Assembly (NCBI GenBank): GCA_950097015.1 | Contig: CATNEN010000037.1 | Span: 2,819,501-2,883,500 of the forward strand | From: Macrostomum hystrix | Taxonomy: Eukaryota > Platyhelminthes > Macrostomidae | Reading direction: 5' to 3' | Length of the DNA stretch: 64,000 nucleotides | In this document: piece after piece, positions 45,545-57,057 of the stretch | How the letters are laid out: the number at the start of each line of letters is the position of its first letter | Position numbering within the stretch: position 1 is the stretch's first letter | Translations under genes and position numbers: made by a program | The notes under the pieces: generated by a model | What the model saw: the letters and a program-made list of their open reading frames with translations, nothing else | Database searches by the model: none | What the model was told of the DNA's origin: nothing

Positions 45545-46575
45545 AGAGCCCTGGCCTTGCTCAGGGGACAGGACTAATGTCCCTGAGTTTAATTCTATAG
45601 TCAGGCCACATTAAATAGGGGTGTAGCAGCAGACAGAAGTCTTGGCTTGGCTTGTTATGCTGTTTATACCCTTTATGACCAACCTATAAGGCACTGTGAA
45701 ATGTAGACTACCTGACTATAAGGAATTCAGGGCAGATATACACACTGAACAATACAAAGGCCCTGTGCCATGCAGTCTCCACCCCTACCGCCATTGTCAA
45801 CACTCGGATTAACCAGTGGGTGACCTCAAAGCACAAGGACAGATGGATCAATACTACCTGATTGTTAGGCAGTCTTGCACTGCAGTTCCTTGTCCCTCCA
45901 CTGCCCTTTGCAAAGCCTTGCTTAGACTTAACCGCAGGGACATCAGGTATAGTTACCATGGCCCTTTCTGGCCATGGCTGTTTTGCCAGGCACTGCTTCC
46001 TGCAAGGCAAAATCCGCAGTGAGGAGTGCCCTTTCTGCCTCTCCAATGTCCAATGTTGAGGATGTAGAGCATTTTATTTGCAACTGCCCCATCTTCACTC
46101 AGGACAGGCTCACCTATCATGGCCCAAACCCGGATCTCTCTGACGTTTTCATGCCTGAGAATATCTGCCAGCTTGTCTATTACCTAAGGGCCACTGGGCG
46201 CGTGACCTACCTCCCGGACTCTCAGGAGGAGAACCGCGCTACGGACGCAGGCATCACCAGATCCCCCTGTGCGACACCGCAGCTTTAGTTGCCTGAGGTG
46301 ACCAGGGGCTAGCGGAATGGGTTGCAATGCCTCCCTACTATATCCAAAGGATGCCCCCTACTGCTAAGTCAAGTAAGTCAACCTATAAGGCACTGTGAAA
46401 TGTAGACTGCCTGACTATAAGGAAGTTCAGGCAGATATACACACATGGCAGAATACATGCCTATGTATAGTATATATGTGCATGTGTACCCAAGAATCAG
46501 CAAAATGGGCAGAATTGCCAGGATTACTACTTCACTGGCTATGGGTCTAGTGTCACCTAATAATGTGATATCTGA
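45545..46575 (+). mobile_element. SINE family 2, decayed, split by an insertion
   Basis: The left half (45545-45745) has a tRNA-like remnant (GGCCTTGCTCAGGGGACAGG, GAGTTTAATTC), GGCCACATTAAATAGGGG and CCTATAAGGCACTGTGAAAT. The right half (46379-46575) repeats the last 65 bp (ACCTATAAGGCACTGTGAAA on) and continues to AATCAGCAAAATGGGCAGAA and TAGTGTCACCTAA. Between them lies a LINE fragment. Confidence 0.7.
45746..46378 (+). mobile_element. Non-LTR retrotransposon (LINE) 3' fragment
   Basis: Conceptual reading in two frames gives [48 protein letters not shown] and YYLRATGRVTYLPD. The GHG plus C-x2-C-x(n)-H-x4-C zinc-knuckle is the usual end of R1/I/Jockey-type reverse transcriptase ORF2. There is a frame change near 46055 and stops upstream, so it is dead and 5'-truncated. 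It is flanked by 65-bp direct copies of the host SINE. Confidence 0.78.
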
Positions 46576-48690
46576 TATGATTTTACATAAAAAATAGATA
46601 CAATTAAAACAAAAATAAATTTGTCCTGTTTGTAATCTTAAAAAATGTTAACTAATTTTATTTTTATGACCCACATAGAAATAGGAATGACTTAAAACAG
46701 GTTTTTAAATTGTCACAAAATTAAAAGGGAAAATAATGAAAGAACTAGGCCTAGCAGCATTAGGCCTAATCTAGCATTAGCAAAGGGCCCTATCTATAAA
46801 CATAAAACTAGGGGCTGCCTATAAAAGTGTAATCTATTATTTATGATTAGATAACAATAATATTATATTAAAGTGAAATAGGGCCTAGCCGCCTAGCCTA
46901 GCTAATGTCAATGACCATGCCAACAATATCTCCTAATGAAAGTGCCAATTTCTAAGTAAAAACATGACATTACTTTTTAGCCACTGCAAAATTTTCAACT
47001 TAAACTCAAAGTTAATTTTTTTGTCATAATTTGTAATAATTGTTATAATTATAACAGAAGGTAGAATTACTAGATACTACTTAAGCCTTGTTTAAGTAAG
47101 GCTTTACTTAAACAGGCAATTCACGTTTATAGCAAGTACTTAGAAAGCACTAAGTAATACTAAATATTTAGTAGGCCTACTTAGCTTTGCTTTTTTTCAA
47201 TTCTAAACTTCAACTTCGACAACGAGAACTAATTTGCAAATTAACAATGCTAGCGCCTAGATCGCTGATTAGCCCTGCTGCCTGACGGACTGACATTTTT
47301 CAGTTCAAACGAAAATTAGAACAAAAATACAAATTCTTGAGCCAGTAGAGTATGCCAGAATCTGACACCAAACTCAGATTTAACTCGAAGGATTTGCGAG
47401 GGGTAATAAGTAGTGTGGGTCAAAAGTACTAAAGTCTGCGATTTTAAGTAATTCATATCGTAATTGACCTGGAAAATGAAACAAACCCGGAAATTTCATC
47501 ATATTCTGTTCCCAAAAAGCAGAAGATGCAAAATTGATTTGGATAATTAGGTGTGTTTTAAGTACAATTAATCAACAAAATATGCATCGACCATATTTTA
47601 CCCTCGACAACAGAGTCCCGGTTCTTTTTTACAAGGGTGGCTAAGAAATTCCCCTCGTTTATGTACAAAGGGAAATCCAGTCTAAAGGTCACTAGGCCAC
47701 ACACGGAAAAGTGGCAAAAAATGTCGGGTTCCTGATGCAAAAAACCCGGTTATAAATAGTCGGTAAAAAAGGTCGTTGCACTTGCAAAAATGGTCGGGTT
47801 CCTGGTGTAAAAAACCCGGTAATAAATAGTCGGTAAAAAGGTCAGGCCATAGCGCATCTGTCGCGCCAAAGGCTAAAAGACCTTTTTTGATCTCCTCAGT
47901 GTATTTCTAAAAATAGAACAGCTAAGCTCATGTCTTTTTTCACTTGGGCACTGCGGAGCATACGTAGTTGTATTTGCGAAAGTACTATATATTACTTTGT
48001 GCATTCTGAACCGCTTTCATAATTGTGCTTTCGCGAATGCACCGAGTTTACATAGACTTACTAACAGAGTTACGTTCGTTCTTTCGAAAAAGTATAACGA
48101 AACAGTTACACAGTTATTACTTTCGCAGATAGTAATAACTCATATATAGGCAATCAGACGCCACTGCTCCTGTCCCAAAAAAGGTATGTTGCCGTCACTT
48201 ATTTGCCATTGTTTGCGAACACATGTCTTTTAGCAAAAAAACATTAGAAATAATCATCAGCACTACTTTATGTATTTTCGCAAAAATATAACCCTTACAT
48301 TCGACTGAGAAAATATCCGTTTCGCATGTGATTAATAGCTTGCTTAGCAGTATATTACCTCCAGTCATATCAGTCAGTACATTCGCGAAAGTACGTTTGC
48401 ACATAGCATGTTTCGCACACAGCCATTCACTCAGCATTTGAGTCTATTCACAACCAAGTCAGTTCGCGAATCGACATCCATAGCAAATAGGCCTCTGACA
48501 TCTATAATTCAATATCAACTAGAGTTTACTGACTTAGAGAATTTGCACCTTTCTTAAGAGTATACAATCTGTGGCTTGTGTGTATTCAAATGGCAGCAAT
48601 ACAAATCTATGGGACACGCAAATCTCTTATACTCTAAAGAAAGGTGCGATTTGCTAAAAATAGAAACACAGCATTCGGTCATCAATAATC
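46576..48690. other. 2.1-kb AT-rich spacer
   Basis: It holds a short local duplication at about 47710-47845 (GTCGGGTTCCTG, AAAAACCCGGT and AAATAGTCGGTAAAAA twice) and, at 47970-48470, repeated TT(C/T)GCGAA octamers (see findings). No exon upstream of 48690 could be tied to the TRPA-like copy. Confidence 0.5.
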
Positions 48691-51600
48691 GTCATGTCAA
48701 ACGGGTGAGTCTACTTGCATTGATCACAGGTGCAGCAACTTCGAGAAGATTTTCTAAGAAATTCTCTGGTGTTACACGCAGAACGACGGCAACTCGAGCC
48801 TGCACATCGCGGCCTCCCTCGGCCACGGAGATCTGGTGGCTCTGCTGCTGCAGCACGGAGCGGATCCTGCGGCTCTGGACAGAAGGAGACGGACTCCGCT
48901 GCACAAGTGAGTGCTGGGACAGTCACCGAGTAACCAGGAAACTCGCACTCAGAGTTACTGCTGCAAACCGCTTGTGTAATTCACCATTGCAGATGCGGCC
49001 TCTCGAACCAATCTAACATTGCTCAGGTGCTCATTGAACAGGTGTGTGGGCTCAGTAGACATTTGTTTGAATTTTACTGCACCTTCTGATGAAATCATCA
49101 GATCACTGGACGCCCTGCTCCTGATCTCCGATACCCCACAGGCTGCAAACGTGAACGCCGCCGACGACCAGTTCATGACGCCGCTGCACTGGGCGGCACG
49201 CCGGGGCCTGCACCTCGCCGTGGCGGACATCCTGCTGGCCGCCGCTGCGCGGCTCGACTGCCGCGACGTCTGCATGCGGACTCCGCTCCACTGGGCCGTC
49301 ATCGAGGGACCGCGACTCCATGGTAGAGCGACTGCTGCGAGAGCCGGGCATCGAGGCAGTCTTCGACAAGCAGGACATGCACGAGAAGTCTCCGCTGCAC
49401 TACGCTGCAGAGCGTGGCTGCGTGGAGGTAGGAGTTTTAAAATCATTTCGTTAGGAATAGGACGAGTAGGACTTCTGGTTTGAAAGCAACCGTAACATAA
49501 AATACTGAATACCTGCAAATGTCACACTGACTTCAGCTGACGCAGAAGCTGGTGATCCGAGGCGCGGACTGCAGCCTTGTTGACGTGGACGAGCGCCGCC
49601 CGGAGCACGTGGCCGCTCGCAGAGGACACCTGGACTGCCTCCGCGTGCTGATCTCTGCCTCGTCTGGCCAGACCAGCGTTGATCAAAGGGACGCCGACGA
49701 GAGCACCTCCATGCTGCTGGCAGCTGAGGCCGGTCGGTTTGATGTATTTCAGTTCCTCTGCGAATGCGGCGCTGACGTTTGTGCCAAGTGAGGAGCGATG
49801 AAATCTTGGCTGTCCCTATCCCCTACAGGGTTGAATGCCATTTACAAAAATCCCATTCGCCGTTTTTTCTGAGAATACAGCATCGGTAAAATTCTCTGAA
49901 GTATGCATCTGTTTGGTAGAAGTCTGCATGGGAACAATGTGCCTGTTGGTAGAAGTCTGCATGGGAACAAAGTGCCTGTTGGTAGAAGTCTGCACGGGAA
50001 CAATGTGCCTGTTGGTAGAAGTCTGCATGGGAACAAAGTGCTTGTTGGTAGAAGTCTGCATGGGAACAATGTGCCTGTTGGTAGAAGTCTGCACGGGAAC
50101 AATGTGCCTGTTGGTAGAAGTCTGCATGGGAACAATGTGCCTGTTGGTAGAAGTCTGCATGGGAACAATGTGCCTGTTGGTAGAAGTCTGCATGGGAACA
50201 ATGTGCCTGTTGGTAGAAGTCTGCACGGGAACATTGTGCCTGTTGGTAGAAGTCTGCATGGGAACAATGTGCCTGTTGGTAGAAGTCTGCATGGGAACAA
50301 TGTGCCTGTTGGTAGAAGTCTGCATGGGAACAATGTGCCTGTTGGTAGAAGTCTGCACGGGAACAAAGTGCCTGTTGGTAGAAGTCTGCATGGGAACAAA
50401 GTGCCTGTTGGTAGAAGTCTGCATGGGAACAATGTGCCTGTTGGTAGAAGTCTGCACGGGAACATTGTGCCTGTTGGTAGAAGTCTGCATGGGAACAATG
50501 TGCCTGTTGGCAGAAGTCTGCACGGGAACATTGTGTCTGTCGGTTAAAGTGTGCGCGGGAATCGAGCGTGAATTCCTGAATTTTTCTGAGTATCTGTTGG
50601 CGTAACTATTCTTAGAACAGAAAATCGTTGCTTCGAATGTGGGAGTTAAGTTTTAGAAGCAGTTAAATTGATTAATATCCTATTAATCTAAAAATATAAA
50701 ATCTATATATATACCTGGACTTTTAGAGACGACATGGGTCGCAACGCTCTGATGCTGGCAGTGTCCAAATCACACTACTGCATTGCTAAACATCTTCTAG
50801 AAAGCGACTTCGATGTCAACGCAATGCACTAATTACCAACACAGAACACGACCCTGCACTATGCTGCTAAGGAGCCGACCGCGGCCAATTGCGTGGGCCT
50901 GCTGCTTGAGCACTCTGCCCTGCTGTCTGAGAATAGCAGCAAGGAGACCGCGGTGGACTTTGCCGTTAGGAGCAATAACTCTGCCGCGTTAGAAGTGTTC
51001 TTAGCGGTACCTAGTGAGTGGAGCCAAGTGCTGCTGTCGTGCTGCCAAGCCACTCGGCAACTTCATAGAATACCAGAATGCATGATAACACTAACAGAAT
51101 AGGTGGTCCTTATAAGTCAAAATGCAAACATTTCTCAGCTGCTCGTGGACTATGAGCTTTCGACGTCACGACGGTCGATCGCATCTGGACCTGCTGATCG
51201 AGTCTGCTCCTGAATTTGTGCCGGTAAGTCCAAATCAGTAGGAACTTTATGAGGTGCTTGTGTTAAACCGCGTGTCAATTAAAATATCGCATTTTGTCAC
51301 ATTTTCTGAGCTCAAAATTGATCACATAGCCGGCGACCTTCTAGAAGGTGCTGGACAACTGCATGGAGACGACTGTTCGGGACCCTCTGGATGAGAATTT
51401 TAGGGTGAGTTCTCTAACTGGATATGACTTACAGTCCCTGCGTCAGTAAATAATATTGTTATATCTAATGACAGGTGGTCTACAACTACTCACTACTTGA
51501 TCCTGGACCAGACGACCGAGCCTGCCAACAGAATAGATACCTGGCTCTGCTCAGCATGGCCAAGCACAAGAGGCTGGAGCTGCTGCATCATCCGCTGTCT

Positions 51601-52693
51601 TCAGCTCTGCTGCAAGAGAAATGGTGAGAGCAAATTAAGCATAATCAATGAAAGCGAGCGAGCGCAAGATCAGTCTATTAAAAACTATAACTACCAATAA
51701 GGGAATTCCCCTGAAACTTTTTGCTGCACCCAAACGGAGCAACACCAGCACACACAACTCAAGAACACGGGCAAAATTTTTGTTGCGCATCTTCTCAAAC
51801 AAGAATCAAGTCGCCAGCTCTTCAGACCGTCGAGATATTCAATGGCTCTGGCCGAAGGTCAGATTTTTTTCCATAAGCGCTAGTGTATTTCATACACCCC
51901 TATACACGAATTAGCACTGCGCCTCAGTGCGGCCTTGCCAGGCCTTCAAAATTTATCAGCATGTCACCCGAATGTGGCTGCATCATCTCTGTCTTCGGTG
52001 GTCACCTACCTTTATCTAGACGGATTTGCTGGACCTTTAAGGGCTACAACAGGTGGAAATAGGCCACTATGGACATCCTGACGCGAAGTTCTCCAATTTC
52101 ACTGATCAAGCCAAAATACTAGGCGCAAAAACCACAGTACACCATCGCCTAGTCTGTCAACCAATCAGTCACCACCCAACGCTATTAACATTCAGGCGCT
52201 GACAAAAAATTTTCTTGTTTCATATTTTGGTAAAAAACTGGTGGTAAAATGGCTTGGTAGCCCAGCTGCTAAATAACAGGAGATAAGAAGGCGGTTGGAG
52301 GGTAAGAGAAGTGAGGACGAGCCAGAGGGCAAGAGATGAAAAGGCGAAAAACACGATTGGACATGAGAGACTGAACAATAATGGACTGACCAATCACTGA
52401 GCGGGGAGAGGCTAAGAAAATATAATCCAATACTCGTAGAGTAAAGTGCAGATAAATAAAAAACAAAAGGGAAGGGGCAGAAGGAGTTGAAAGTCGCGAA
52501 TAAGCATCTAAGCTGCATCACAATATTTTCCACATCCTCCAGGAAGAATTTCGCTCGCTACGCTCTGTGGCTCGACCTGGGCTTCTACGCCCTGTTCCTA
52601 ATTCTGCTGACCGTATTCATCATGGACACTGGGCCGACACCGCCGAACCTGATGGAAGACACCACTGGCTGTCGAAATTCCAGTACTGACTCG
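48691..52693 (+). pseudogene. Truncated TRPA1-like copy: ankyrin repeats to S1, damaged
   Basis: Exons match the minus-strand TRPA gene one by one: 48782-48906, 48993-49041, 49142-49427, 49537-49787, 50727-50844 fused to 50845-about 51015, 51139-51223, 51345-51404, 51475-51623 and 52543-52693. They encode about nine ankyrin repeats, the linker (LLHHPLSSALLQ) and S1 (WLDLGFYALFLILLTVFIMD). Defects: one extra G at 49306-49308 shifts the frame after HWAVIE; a 3-base insertion (RRGLHLAV); intron G-H is lost, leaving a stop TAA at 50830 in an otherwise continuous frame; the donor after 51010 does not keep phase; S2-S6 and the pore are missing, because a bestrophin gene starts 620 bp later. Splice sites elsewhere are intact, so transcription into an ankyrin-only product cannot be excluded. 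Confidence 0.85.
49908..50547. repeat. 33-bp minisatellite in the TRPA-like copy
   Basis: About 19 copies of GTTGGTAGAAGTCTGCATGG followed by GAACAATGTGCCT, open in several frames because 33 is a multiple of three. It fills the intron between exons F and G (49788-50726). The homologous intron of the minus-strand gene is only 121 bp. Confidence 0.95.
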
Positions 52694-53312
52694 GTTAGTG
52701 CTATACTTGGGCTAATGTGTGATATTGTCGATGCGTTGTTTCGAAAACTCCGTCGAGGGAAATTAATGCACTCTTTTTTGCTTGCGTTGGGACGCAAAAT
52801 ATTTTTTGTCATTTCTCGTTATTTACTGGGTCAATGAAACTTGGCACCATACTTTATGTCAGACTGTGCGTGCTTCGAGAAATGCTGCTCTATATAAATA
52901 ATTTTCAAATAGGTAGCAAGGAAGCCTCTTATAAGGTGAGCATGGCAACCACAGAGGCTTACTTTTATGTTGCATCGTATTTTTATTATACGATTTTTAC
53001 CTAATAAAATATGTATAAAGCAATTACGAATTTCGTACATAATTGATGTAAATCTGATAAATTGTGCTTTTAAATATACTCGTACTGATATGAGAATCAA
53101 AAATGTTAATCTACGAGTTACATTAAATAAACAAGCGCATTAGTAACTAACAACAGTCTAAAAACTGTGGTAAGACCATTGGGGTTGTTTTCGTAATTTA
53201 CCTAAAGTAAATTGCCCAATGTAACTTGGATGATAAGTAGCATAAAACAATCGCATTGTCATGCAGCGATTTCAGTTAGGCTCCCGCAGCCATATCGCTG
53301 AATCACAGATAC
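52694..53312. other. Spacer between the TRPA-like copy and bestrophin
   Basis: No S2-S6 exons of a TRP channel are present here. AT-rich, nothing recognised. Confidence 0.5.
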
Positions 53313-54892
53313 TCATTGGTCGCCACTGTCCTCCAGAGTGAACGTTCCGTACATCTGGTTCTTCCGCTCCGCCTCCGAGCCGCTCATGTTCACGAGCGGC
53401 TTGAAAATCTCGTCGTCCGACGCCGGGCCGTCGCTGTCGCCCTCCGTCCTGCCCTTCTTCTGTCTCAGCGCCTCGAAGGTCGAGCGCAGCTTCTTGGGGT
53501 ACCAGGACACGTTGCGGCCGCACTGCTCGCGGGACAGGCGCAAGTTGCTGTTGAAAATGCTGGAAAACGGAAAGTCCTCTTCGTCAACGCCGAACGGGTC
53601 CATGAGCACTAGGGCCACCTTGAACCAGCCCACCATGAACACCATGTGCACAATGGCTAGCACTGGTAGCCAGTAGTCCACATAATAGCCCTTGGCCTTG
53701 CGAACAATCGCCTCCTTCGGATCCAGCAGCTGGCGGCTGAGCGTGTCGGACAGGAACACGGTGTACACGGCGATGATCACCACCTGGGTATAGACCAGAG
53801 GCAGGCCGCGCCTGGCAAAGTTGATGAGCACGCGAATCTTGCCAGACCAGGCGTAAATCTCTTCCTGGACCTTGAGCAGGGCCCGGTTGTCCCGGATGAA
53901 GCCTTTCTCCAGAGCCTCCTCGGCTGTGGCCAGCGCCCAATAGAACGGCAGGTACCACTCGGGCTCGTACTTGCCGTTGGCCTTCTGCGAGCGCTGCAGG
54001 AAAACGGCCATCTCCGACCTGGTAACTATGCGGCCAAACTGCTTCCGAACCATCGGGTCGCGGTTGAGCACGACCAGCCGCTCCAGGGACCGCCTGACCG
54101 GGTCCGTCACCGGCTCCTCGGACAAGCGCATCAAGGCGTCGAAATAGGTGTCGCCTGACTCCGGCAGTGGCTTGATCTTGCCGTCCTCCGTCACCTCAAA
54201 GTCGCTTTGAAATCGCGCGGTCAATCTTCTGACAAACTCGAAGCGTTCCTGCAGCGCGCCGCAGATGTTCCACAGTGCCAGCACCCAGGCTAGGTTCAGG
54301 TAGCGAACAATGGTGATGCGGACCTTGGCCGCCTCGCCAGGATTGGCGCCGCTTTGAATAGAGCCGACTAGCACGGCCGAGGGGCCGGACATGCGGGGGA
54401 TGTTCTACGAACCAACAGGCAAAATGCATTTGCAAAAATTGAATGGTGACAGATGCTATGGTAGTAATCGATTTCCATGTTGAAAGGCCAACAGAAACTC
54501 ACCATGTAGATGTTCCACCATCTGGACGCCACGTTACTGACAAAGAAGCCCAGCAGAAATGTCACAGGAATTTTGCCGCTCCACTCACCGACCTGCTCGA
54601 CCAGGTTCTCAAAGTACCACTTGCCAGTTGAATTGAGAGCGAATCGGTACACTAGGTTGAGCGTATAATAGATGGCCAGCCATATGACCAGATCGATCCA
54701 AATCAGTCGGTAGATGCTGGCTCGCCATTGGAACAACTGCCGCAGGAGCACGCCGTACCCGGAGGTCGAAACATCCAAGTTAGCTGTCGTGACGGTTGCG
54801 CCGCCTTTGATGCGCTTGACAGCCTTGCGCTCCTCGGCTTCGGAAAGACCGCTGACGGAGTCCCGCTGCGGCTTGAGCAGGCCTTGCTTCAT
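53313..54892 (-). CDS. Bestrophin chloride channel
   Basis: Two exons, 54892-54503 and 54404-53313, phase 0, 493 residues. Bestrophins are pentameric calcium-activated anion channels. After a 45-residue N-terminal extension comes LLRQLFQWRASIYRLIW (family: LL.RWRGSIYKL), the neck helix IPVTFLLGFFV with I108, F112 and F116 at the places of the BEST1 neck I76/F80/F84, then SRWWN, ITIVRYLNLAWVLALW, GLPLVYTQVVIIAVYTVFL and VGWFKVALVLMDPFGVDEED. The last segment is the calcium clasp. By my memory of BEST1, Q293 is V and N296 is D here, with both clasp aspartates kept, so calcium affinity may differ (inference). The C-terminal tail is short and charged. The gene ends 620 bp from the truncated TRPA copy. 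Confidence 0.94.
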
Positions 54893-55352
54893 TCTAATTT
54901 CGAAACGGTCAACTAGCCAAGGTGCATCTGGGTCAGCAGACTAGGGGTCTCGACTGAGCTGTTGTCGTGTATCACTTTGGCACGTGAGTTCACCTGTTAA
55001 ATATTTCATATTGAAATGGCTTCTTTCGTATAGAAAGAGAACAATGAGACTTAATGTTAAGAGTATTGCTCTGCCAATTCTCTTATCTAGCCCTCTGGCC
55101 CTCTCCAATGGCCTGCAGAGTCGGCAGCTGGGAGCGCACGTGCCACCGGTGTCACCGGCCGAGTTGACGCCGGCTCACCTGGCCAGGGCGAATAGTTAAG
55201 CCTGGCTGCACTGCAATAAAAGAGAACGAGTTGGGGGCCGCAGCAGACTCAGATGGCTACACAATGAGCTCGAAATATTTTTCTAAATATATTTTTTCTC
55301 TGCTCACAGAGCTGCCTAGCGAAGTTTTGCATTCATCTGAGATCTTACACTC
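54893..55352. other. Upstream of bestrophin, GC-rich patch
   Basis: A GC-rich block at 55090-55210 may be a 5' UTR exon or promoter of bestrophin (a CAG|GTGAGC donor can be read on the minus strand near 55180). A plus-strand frame at 54984-55199 is not convincing. Confidence 0.35.
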
Positions 55353-55354
55353 TA

Positions 55355-56261
55355 CGAGGGGCGATCAAAAAGTTCTGCAACCAACTGTCCTGTAGCCACT
55401 TCTGCTGCACCAAATAAAGTGAAATTTGCTGGAGTTGTTCAGAATTTTGTTTTCTCCTTCCTTGTAGAGTTTTAGTTGATTTCGAGAATCAGTTTCATTT
55501 TTAGCCTGTACATGGAATCGTCAAAAGACGACATTCGCTTCTACATCTATATGCGCATGCATCTGGGTAAAAAGATGTGGAAATTCACAGCGACTTAGTT
55601 TTAGTGTTGGCTGAAGCTGCGCCGTCATTTGACACTGTCGCACGCTGGATGCGCCACTTTACCGATGGACGAACGAGCTCCAATGACGAGAGTCAGTCTG
55701 GACGACCCCGGACATCCGTGACCGAGGCATCAGTGGCCCGCGCGGACACAATTGTGCGCGAGGATTGCGGTGTGACACTGAGATTCCTTGCCTACGAGTT
55801 CGGTGTCAGCTATGGAAGCGCCCACACCATCATGCATGAGCAGCTGGGCCGCTCCAAGACCTGCGCCCGCTGGGTGCCGCACCTGCTCACAATGGAACAG
55901 TGCGCTGAGCGCGTGCGAATCTGCCGCCTGTGGCTGGAGCTGTTCGAACCAAATGGTTCAAGAAGGCTGTCTGACGTCGTGACAGGAGACGAATGTTGGA
56001 TTTCCTTCTTCATGATGAAGGACAAGCAGTCCAACATGGTCTTTTCTCGCATTCAGGACCTGGCACGAGCAGTCAAATCAGAACTCGAGAGACTACCAAC
56101 ATCAGAGTACCTCAGCTGCTTCCAGGCCTGGCGGATGCGAATGCAACGGTGCATTGAAGCTGAGGGGAAGTACTTTGAGGGAATGCGACACTGAATGTGT
56201 GCTCCAGTTTTCTCTGGACTTTATAATAACACAGCTTGCAGAACTTTTTGATCGCCCCTCG
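55355..56261 (+). mobile_element. Mariner element, internally deleted, 907 bp
   Basis: Perfect 26-bp terminal inverted repeats beginning CGAGGGGCGATCAAAAAGTT at both ends, flanked by the TA target duplication (55353-55354 and 56262-56263). It contains a damaged mariner transposase. Full mariners are about 1.3 kb, so about 0.4 kb has been lost from the catalytic part. The intact ends mean that it could still be moved in trans. Confidence 0.92.
55512..56194 (+). pseudogene. Mariner transposase remnant
   Basis: From ATG 55512 (SKDDIRFYIYMRMHLGK) the frame shifts at a run of A near 55570 and goes on in the frame ending at 56194. Helix-turn-helix part: FDTVARWMRHFTDGR, ESQSGRPRT, LAYEFGVSYGSAHTIMHEQL. 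Then VTGDECWI with the first catalytic Asp, after which the sequence jumps (near MVFSRIQ) straight to the C-terminal pattern LPTSEYLSCFQAW...RCIEAEGKYFEG. The second and third acids of the DDD triad lie in the deleted block, so it is inactive. Confidence 0.9.
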
Positions 56262-56574
56262 TAAAAGTGCGAAATATAGGCATTTTTAGCTAATTTATTA
56301 AGCTAGCTCAAACAAATTGTAAGATAAAAATAATAAGAACTAAAATGAGTACAGATACTAACTCTACTGACTATTTAGATGGCTAAGTTGGCTTTCTCGT
56401 TGGATATTGCTGTTTGAGTTGGATCAGATTTTGATCAAATCCGGTCTAAAACCTACAAATTATTAATGAAATGTAACGAGACAACCACTTTTTCCAATTC
56501 AGTTCTCAGCTTTTTTATAGAGCCGTAGTGGAAAACGTTTATTGAAAACTCCTAAAACTAAAAAACTGTACTCC
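56262..56574. other. Spacer
   Basis: AT-rich, nothing recognised. Confidence 0.45.
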
Positions 56575-56800
56575 AAAATTGGGTTAGATGTCCAGCCGAC
56601 AGCACAGCCGCAGCTATTGCGTGGCGCATCTGAAGGCTGAGTACGGCTGTTCAGTCCATGGACTGGGGGGACGCCATTTAACAGCTGGGTCAACTCATCT
56701 TGCTAAAGGATACAAATTATTCTAGTGGAGTCTGGATTCGAACCCCCGACCTTCAAGTCATGAGTCCGACGCTCTGACCACTAAGCTACAACCCCTAGGT
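56575..56800 (-). mobile_element. SINE family 1, near full length
   Basis: Minus strand: the head is GGTTGTAGCTTAGTGGTCAG with B box GGGTTCGAATCCAG. The body lacks the middle AATTGAGGGTG block, then TCCATGGACTG and the tail CCAATTTTGG. It lies downstream of TRPA1. Confidence 0.87.
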
Positions 56801-57018
56801 TATAAGAAAGCGACCATAACATAATAAATATTTCAGCAAAGTGGTGCACAATAATCCTTCCGCAGTTAAAATTCGATAAGCAGTCAATGTGCATTGAGAG
56901 ATTGTAAAGCGAGATTTTATCATTTTGTACGAGATGATTCAGAAATTTAAGAAAGAGAAAAAAGTCGCGTAAAGTGATTTACAAATAACTGTCTATAAAG
57001 AAGTAGTTTTGCTGCTTT

Positions 57019-57024
57019 TTTATT
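57019..57024 (-). terminator. Poly(A) signal of the TRPA1-type gene
   Basis: AATAAA on the minus strand (CTGAATAAAAAAGC), 34 nt beyond the stop codon at 57058. Confidence 0.6.
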
Positions 57025-57057
57025 CAGAGTCTAGCTCGGAACAGAATTCTCAGGCCT

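Noticed and set aside
48576-48780. Upstream coding exon of the TRPA-like copy
   Set aside because: Similarity to the intact gene stops near 48690 inside an exon; the sequence before it is AT-rich and does not encode an ankyrin repeat.
52694-53312. S2-S6 exons for the TRPA-like copy
   Set aside because: Read in all frames; no pore or membrane segments matching the intact gene were found.
54984-55199. 71-codon plus-strand ORF upstream of bestrophin
   Set aside because: No recognisable content; GC patch more likely promoter or UTR of the minus-strand gene.
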